A stretch of DNA of 64,000 nt, from NCBI GenBank assembly GCA_028023455.1, contig JAQFVV010000182.1:1052001-1116000 (forward strand). The letters run 5' to 3'. The stretch comes from Epiperipatus broadwayi (taxonomy: Eukaryota > Onychophora > Udeonychophora > Euonychophora > Peripatidae). Numbering within the stretch: the first letter of the stretch is position 1; each line of letters begins with the position of its first letter. This document shows positions 58,366-64,000 of this stretch, piece by piece. Position numbers and translations under genes: made by a program. A model generated the notes under the pieces. The model made no database searches. It saw nothing but the letters and a program-made list of their open reading frames with translations, and had not been told where the DNA came from.

Positions 58366-60510
58366 TTAGGGATTCATCTTTCCGTTTTTTATAGTTGGGA
58401 CTAGCATTGCAGTGTATGTCATCTGAGGTTGAGGTGGTCTCATTTGAATCGATATTTCTGCTATTGTTATTGTTGTGAACAAAGGTGGTGGATTGTGTGT
58501 TTCTGTTGCGGCGCTTTTTCCTTTTGCGTGGTGTGGTGAAGGGTTTAGGGACATGGTCAGGCCCAGACTCTGTGAGGCTTGCAGTTTCTTCTTGCCTAGT
58601 TTCAGCATCCGTTTCTTCTTGCTCAAAGTCAGAACAAGTGTCTGTTGAAGAGAAATAAGTTTTGCTTGTCTTGTTTTGACGTGTTTGGTGGTATCCCTGT
58701 GGGTTGGTTTCTTGGCATTGGTTTTGATTTTTATGTTGTTTTGATGAGAATCATTTGTTGACTGATTATATGTTTTCAGCTTGATAGAAGTCTCATGCTC
58801 TAAATTTATATCTTGATTATGTTCTATTTCGGGTTTTGTCTGTTGCATGTTTTGCTGTTCTTGTATATGCTCTTCTTTTGAGCCACACTGATGTGACCGA
58901 CCCGCAAAGGTACCGCAAGAGGTGCATTGTCTGGATGGGCAGTTGCGCAGCAGGTGTCCCGTCTTCCTGCATTCGAAACATTGCGATTGTACTCCCCAGA
59001 ATGAGATGAAAAGAGGCACTCTTCCAATACGGATTGTGGGGGGGATATCTAATGGCACTATTCCTTTTTTTAATGTAATTCGAAAGAGTGCTATGTTTTG
59101 CAGAACTTCTTCTTGTATTCCAGGGACCCTAAGATATTTAAAAGAAGTGACTTGCCCATAAGGCATTAGAAGGTTTTGTAAGTCAGAAATATTGAATCCC
59201 AAACCACAATTTTTTACCCTGCCACTTATTGAAGTGTCACGGACTATGTTTGGATTGATGGTAATTAGGTATCTGTTATCAAGTATCCTATATTTGTTTT
59301 TAAAAGCTTGTTTTGCCATGATGTTTGTAAACTGGAGGATTATATAACGAGGGTTGGGGTGATATGATACCCTTTGAATCACTTTCCAGAGATCTTGGGC
59401 TTTTAGCAGGTCGAAGAGTTTACTGGTTGGAAAAGGGAATAATCTTAGTAAGTGGTCTGTAGTTGACAGGATGAGTGAGGCTTCATCATTGAAGATAGCG
59501 AAAGATTTTAGTAATCCTTGTGGCATGGCTTCATTGAATTTGGTAACTGTTTCAGTATAGAGCTGATGATTATTGAGTTGGTCGTGAGAACTGTTTGATG
59601 GCTCATGTATAAACATTCCTGTGTCTGATGCCTCATCCAACTCCCCCATCAACTCAATCAATTGTTGTGTGGCATCATTATTGTCTTGCGGATTATTTGA
59701 ATTGTGTTTTTTGTTTCCTGTTACTGATTTGTCATTATTGTTTGATTTTACAATGTTTGCATAAGTGTTGGCTGTTATATTATCTTTTTGTGTATAATCT
59801 GGTTTAGTTATATAACTTTGTGATTGCTTAAATTGTTCATTTGTTGTTTTATTGGAATCGTGATTATCATCTTGATGTTTGGAATATCCGATGTTTTGCT
59901 TTATTTCAGAGGAAGAGCTGATGTCTGTAGACTCTTCACTACTAGTGTGATCTGGGTTTTTTGTTTTGTTTTCAGGCACAAGCGTTGATGTGAAACTGGG
60001 TTCATAATTTTTTCTCTTGTTCGCGGAAAGATTGTATTCTATAACATTCGCATGATTGACGTTAACTGATCGCGTTGTTCTAATTTGCGTTGCTTTTTGC
60101 GTATTTTCGCTGCTGCAGATTTTATGTTTGGCTAAAAAAAAATTTTGTTTTTCATTTAAAGTTGATTTTACAATGTGGTGAGGAGTTAATTCTCCATCAG
60201 AAGGGTTTTGTAAAGGGTTTCGTTCTGTTTTAAATGTTTTCTCTTTGGTATGAGGAAACTTATCCTTGTCGTTTTCCCTTCGTGTTTCTTTGCCAAGTTT
60301 TAACGTTTTATCGTTCAATGCGCTGGTGTTTATTTTAGAAACACAACATTTTGTTTTTGATAAATTATCTGATTTGTTTTGCTTTGTAATTGGGAAATTT
60401 AAATGTTTATATATTTTTTTCCCCTGACTATCCACTATGGATTTTTGAAGTAATTCACCCCCCTCTTCCATGTTAGTTGTTGAAGGCTTGGAGCCTTGTA
60501 GGCCAGCCAT
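58366..60510 (-). CDS. LINE ORF1: RNA-binding protein with zinc knuckles
   Basis: The 714-codon open frame encodes the likely nucleic-acid-binding partner of ORF2. Residues 1-320 are low-complexity, rich in N, K, T, S and D, probably disordered. Residues about 350-505 form an RRM-like region leading into the knuckles, as in other LINE ORF1 proteins. A CX2CX4HX4C knuckle lies at C511, C514, H519, C524, and a second cysteine/histidine cluster at C529, C532, H540, C542. Beyond about residue 588 the frame looks wrong: a second frame (minus one) is open from there to a TAA at 58159..58157. It carries an acidic stretch and a basic PRKRKKRRNRN signal-like block, and overlaps the ORF2 start by 16 bases. 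The natural ORF1 is therefore probably longer and this copy carries an indel, unless frameshifting is programmed. Confidence 0.9.
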   Translation of the reverse strand: MAGLQGSKPSTTNMEEGGELLQKSIVDSQGKKIYKHLNFPITKQNKSDNLSKTKCCVSKINTSALNDKTLKLGKETRRENDKDKFPHTKEKTFKTERNPLQNPSDGELTPHHIVKSTLNEKQNFFLAKHKICSSENTQKATQIRTTRSVNVNHANVIEYNLSANKRKNYEPSFTSTLVPENKTKNPDHTSSEESTDISSSSEIKQNIGYSKHQDDNHDSNKTTNEQFKQSQSYITKPDYTQKDNITANTYANIVKSNNNDKSVTGNKKHNSNNPQDNNDATQQLIELMGELDEASDTGMFIHEPSNSSHDQLNNHQLYTETVTKFNEAMPQGLLKSFAIFNDEASLILSTTDHLLRLFPFPTSKLFDLLKAQDLWKVIQRVSYHPNPRYIILQFTNIMAKQAFKNKYRILDNRYLITINPNIVRDTSISGRVKNCGLGFNISDLQNLLMPYGQVTSFKYLRVPGIQEEVLQNIALFRITLKKGIVPLDIPPTIRIGRVPLFISFWGVQSQCFECRKTGHLLRNCPSRQCTSCGTFAGRSHQCGSKEEHIQEQQNMQQTKPEIEHNQDINLEHETSIKLKTYNQSTNDSHQNNIKIKTNAKKPTHRDTTKHVKTRQAKLISLQQTLVLTLSKKKRMLKLGKKKLQASQSLGLTMSLNPSPHHAKGKSAATETHNPPPLFTTITIAEISIQMRPPQPQMTYTAMLVPTIKNGKMNP

Positions 60511-60748
60511 GAACGTTAGGAGATGACGTTATTCAACTCAATCAATGTGGGATTTAAATCAAGCTTAATGTGAACGTAAATTTTTTAAAAAAACAAATGT
60601 AAACGTGCGGATTAATAAAATTAGTACTTACAGTCCGTTTAAGATCATTTTAAGGCGAAATTCCAGATTGAAAGTGAATATTTTAATGTTTCAAAGGTGA
60701 TATGATTTGAGCAACGACTGGTTCGTTGAGCCGCTAGAGGTCAGGTCC

Positions 60749-60765
60749 AATTATTTAGAATAGTT
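60749..60765. repeat. LINE target-site duplication (5' side)
   Basis: AATTATTTAGAATAGTT, identical to 54610..54626. Confidence 0.92.
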
Positions 60766-61432
60766 GTGGTTCCAGAATCGATTTTTAGCCAAGTAAAGTA
60801 AAAAATAATCTCACTATGTCTTTTGAATGAAGTTGTGCTCAACGTACTACACATATGCCTAATCATCCCATAAACTCCTGAGAAACTAAACAAATTATTA
60901 TTTATTACTTAAATTATACAAAGCTTTATTTGTGTATAACAACATAAATTATCCCATATACTTTATATTAATGTTATTATTTTAGTATGTTTCTTTCTCT
61001 TTTTTTGTATAACATATTGATATGCAATGAATGTTATTAATATTGTTTATTTCATTTACAAATTATTTATATATATTGTAAATTAATAATATTTTTGTCT
61101 CATTGCTTTTTCTTCTCTCTCTCTCTCTCTCTCTTCTGTCTCTTTCACTTTATTGTTTTCAGTCTTTTAGATTATTTGTAGAACCATATCATCATAAGTC
61201 TTTGCTGTTATCCATTATTTTTATGTCCATTATGCTAATAGTATGTGTTTGCAATCACATAAACAACTTTAATCCTTTTTTTTTTGTGGCTTTTGTTGAT
61301 TAGGGTGTCTTTTTTGTCTTAAATTGGGCATGCTTATTTAAGAGTAATTGCTGCTGATGTTGATGTGTTATATAAATAACAATAAATGATTATTATTTGT
61401 TAATGTAAATAATATCAAGTTCAAAAACGTTA
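60766..61432. other. AT-rich spacer with (CT)n tract
   Basis: No gene seen. A (CT)n tract lies at 61115..61134 within a short pyrimidine-rich stretch. The open frame across it is an artefact. Confidence 0.55.
61115..61134. repeat. (CT)n microsatellite
   Basis: About ten CT units. Confidence 0.9.
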
Positions 61433-61609
61433 CTATAATAATTTACAAACCAGATTTCCAAGGAATTATTTAAATGTATTTGCAAATAATACCCCTTTCT
61501 TATATCAATGCTAATCGAGTTTGTCAGATTGTCTTTGTTATAAGAAAGGGCATTGCTTGCAAGTTTATTTAAATAATTTTTTGGGAATCTGGCTTGTGAA
61601 TTATCATAC
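61433..61609. mobile_element. Small foldback MITE with arms of about 70 bp
   Basis: Arms 61433..61504 and 61540..61609 are inverted copies with scattered mismatches: AATTTACAAACCAGATTTCC against GGGAATCTGGCTTGTGAATT, and TACCCCTTTCTTATA against TATAAGAAAGGGCA. The loop is about 36 bases. No coding capacity or clear target duplication. Confidence 0.75.
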
Positions 61610-64000
61610 TGTTTTCAGATTTGTTTCTTCCATGAATAGTTTTATATTATCTGAATTACACATTTGATAAGTTGTGATTTATTTATGAAAGTTAGAATAT
61701 ACATTGAATATATATATATATAGTTTGTGTACAAAAACTAAACAATTGTACTATTAATAATTTGAAGGGTACCTTGATTATTTTCATTTCATTTAATATA
61801 TAATAAATGTTCGATATAATATGTGTAATTATAATATCATTTGTTTTGGGGTTTTTTTAGTTGTAATAAAGTCTACTCTAATCAGCATCACATGATTTTT
61901 CTACTTTCAACATCTGCATTAAGAGCTATAAGTCACTATATATTTTACTTCAGAGTAATTTATTGTAAAATTGAGTAATCATGGATGGTGATATATCCAA
62001 ATCTCAGACTAATTTTTGTTATTGGCCCTCCTCAGATTTGGACCCACACATTCAAAAGCTATGCTTATATATGTACTGACAAAATCAATAGTCTAAGATA
62101 TTTAATCATTATATAATACCCTACAGTTTTGTATAATTATATAGTTGTGCTATTAAGCAAGCAATTAAATATTTTAGTAATATCTCAGTGTTATTCTAAT
62201 AGAGGCAATTTTAATCTTCTGAAAAATCAAACAAAATTTCAAATGATTTTTTTTCATATGTCTTTTAACATTGCATTAAATGTAGAAATTCATTCCATTT
62301 AACACTTGTCATAAATTATATGCTAATTGCCAGAATTTAGTCCACAATTTTGGATATAGCACTATAATGTAATATCACATGATCACTATCTCATACTAGC
62401 ATATAATTGTTATTAAACAATTCAAAACAAAGCACAAGATGGCACTACTATATGGAGAGTTTTGCTTTGTTTATAATGTAATATCCATTAATTACTTAAT
62501 CTTACAATAATTGACTCTAGATTTGAATAAAAAGTGAATTATTATTTTAATTTCGATTAATAATGTATAGCATTTACTCTTTTAGTTTTAATTGAGAATA
62601 TAAAAGTAAAACATTGAGCATAAAAATAAAATCTCTGGAGTATTATAATGTAATACAAGTTTTAATAGGGTGACAATTTACATTTATGTTATGGCATAGT
62701 GAATCTGAAAATGAATTTCTCTGTGTAAATGTTAGAAAGCCAATTCAACCATATGAATTATTTTCTAAAATTGTATAACAAGTAGGTTTGTGTTTGCACA
62801 TTTGTGTGTATAATTATTTTTGTGCTGTGTTAAAATCTTTTTAAAAAATTTATACAAGAAAACAACATGGTTTGTTCAAGCAAATGGAGCTGTACTCTGT
62901 CTTCTAATTTTAATATAGAAACATTATTAAGTATTACAGCAACAGTAAATAAATAATATATCGACACACATAATTATCTATATATTTTTAAATTTTCATT
63001 TAATAAATTGTTAATTTAAAAAATTGAATTAGATATCAGACTAATTGTTATAATTTACTTTTAAATTCTTGTTTTTTAATTAATTTACTTTTATTTTTTC
63101 ACAACTTGTTAAAATATTCATTTGTGAATAAAATAATTTGTAACATATATATAACATAGAAAATTTAAATACTCCTTATTTATTAAAAAAAAAAAAGATT
63201 ATAGTTATGGTCCAAGAATAACTGATTAAATATTGATTTATCTAAATTCATTAATTTCCATATAATATGGTTAACATTTTCTATATTTTAATTAGATCTG
63301 ATATGTTAAATTCAGAATACAGAGTTTCTTAAAAGATTTAGTATTTTAAAAATTTTATGTTTATAGAATTATGAAAATTGTACACATAGGAAAGTTTTAG
63401 ATTTTGTTGGTTGTAATATGATTTTTATTTAGCACCTCTCAATGTATTATGCAGTTCTTGCATGGTCTATTAACAGTAGAATAGCCATGTTGATTTACAT
63501 TCTCAAACCAGCAAGAATATATAGCAAAGAAAGAAGCTTTATATTCGTAATTTAATCCCACAAGAAATTTCTGGGTATCAAAATGAAAAGAGTTTAATCT
63601 GTATTTTAATATATATTATCTACAAATTACCAAGAATATTAGCTTTATTATTTTTAATAAGGGGCATTATATTCTGTTATGATGTTTATGTAACTTGTTT
63701 AAAAAAAAGTGAAATGATCTAAATCTTTTATAGTGACTTTGTAAATGATGTAGTGATATGCAACAGTACAATGGTTTATTTGCCTTTAGATTAGTTGAGA
63801 AGCTAAAAAACTGAATTAACATTGTTAGTAGTTTGTTAATATCTGATTTAGTATCACTTTTATTAAATGTTATATATTACATTATTATAATGTTTAAAAT
63901 GTAAATACTTTCACTTGCAATATTGTTCAAAATAAATGTAATGATACAGGTGGAGAAAAAAAATCAAATTTTATGTACTTAATAATGAGATTTGATATGA
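61610..64000. other. AT-rich spacer to the window end
   Basis: Apart from the MITE-derived hairpin at 62425..62472, only AT-rich DNA with no gene signal. Confidence 0.55.
62425..62472. repeat. MITE-derived mini hairpin related to the 32.8 kb element
   Basis: GGCACTACTATATGGAGAGT and the following TTTGC match the right end of the foldback MITE at 33197..33228 with one substitution and one small indel. The segment is enclosed by a perfect 10-bp inverted repeat, AAACAAAGCA and TGCTTTGTTT. Confidence 0.6.

Larger units (their letters stand above)
54627..60748 (-). mobile_element. Full-length APE-type LINE retrotransposon
   Basis: The 6122-bp element is bounded by a perfect 17-bp duplication. 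In minus-strand order: 5' end GGACCTGACCTCTAGCGGCT, a 5' UTR of about 240 bases, ORF1 (60510 down to 58366 as an open frame), ORF2 (58172..54915), a 3' UTR of about 290 bases with AATAAA at 54649..54644, ending GAAAGAGAG without a poly(A) tail. The base composition is markedly less AT-rich and richer in CpG than the flanks, as expected for a recent arrival. ORF2 is intact; ORF1 has a probable frame break. Clade is not settled: the two-ORF layout with zinc knuckles and an APE domain fits several (Tx1/L1-like, CR1/Jockey-like). Confidence 0.95.

Noticed and set aside
55114-59161. Open frames on the plus strand and in other frames across the LINE
   Set aside because: Shadows of ORF1 and ORF2; only the minus-one continuation of ORF1 carries independent evidence.
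1-64000. CRISPR array, bacterial operon, phage or rRNA genes
   Set aside because: No regularly spaced identical repeats, no operon-like gene order and no rRNA sequence; introns, SINEs and LINEs show eukaryotic DNA.

Overview
The window is very AT-rich animal nuclear DNA with long homopolymer and dinucleotide runs. It holds one intact host gene, a homologue of egghead (beta-1,4-mannosyltransferase, 38743..40131, + strand), and a dense layer of transposable elements of different ages. Egghead-type enzymes, the tRNA-derived SINEs and the eukaryotic splice signals point to an invertebrate, probably a protostome. The sequence does not settle the phylum. CpG is scarce in most of the window but concentrated in a few patches, which fits a genome with cytosine methylation and unmethylated promoters.

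Left part (1..18.6 kb): two candidate host exons (867..930 on +; 7536..7637 on -, inside a CpG-rich patch with a TATA box and a CRE-like site), SINE relics, a foldback element (8406..8629), two copies of a palindromic repeat family (10226..10939 and 13188..13699), and a Penelope-like GIY-YIG relic (11730..12057).

Middle (18.6..36 kb): a degenerate minisatellite (18650..19138), two decayed LINE reverse transcriptase relics on opposite strands (about 19.9-21.96 kb on -, 23.16-23.52 kb on +), and a nested stack in which a 1468-bp hAT element (26675..28142, TSD CTCTACAA) split an older LINE ORF2 tail, with a tRNA-derived SINE (28806..28914) inserted at that LINE's 3' end. A foldback MITE (32782..33233) has a short relative at 62425..62472.

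Egghead region (36.8..42 kb): a small CpG-containing patch with two ETS-like sites, an intron carrying a LINE C-terminal relic (37430..38340), the acceptor at 38724..38726, the whole coding region in one exon, a candidate poly(A) signal, then a second CpG-enriched patch with an NRF1-like site.

Right part (42..64 kb): mostly AT-rich spacer with TIR elements (43603..44290, 50621..51228, 61433..61609) and tRNA-like relics. Its main feature is a full-length LINE on the minus strand (54627..60748), flanked by a perfect 17-bp target-site duplication. ORF1 (zinc knuckles) has a probable frame break. ORF2 (APE endonuclease, reverse transcriptase with YMDD, C-terminal zinc motif) is intact. This is the youngest and most complete mobile element and the best candidate for something unusual here. 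All calls rest on reading the sequence by eye, without database searches.
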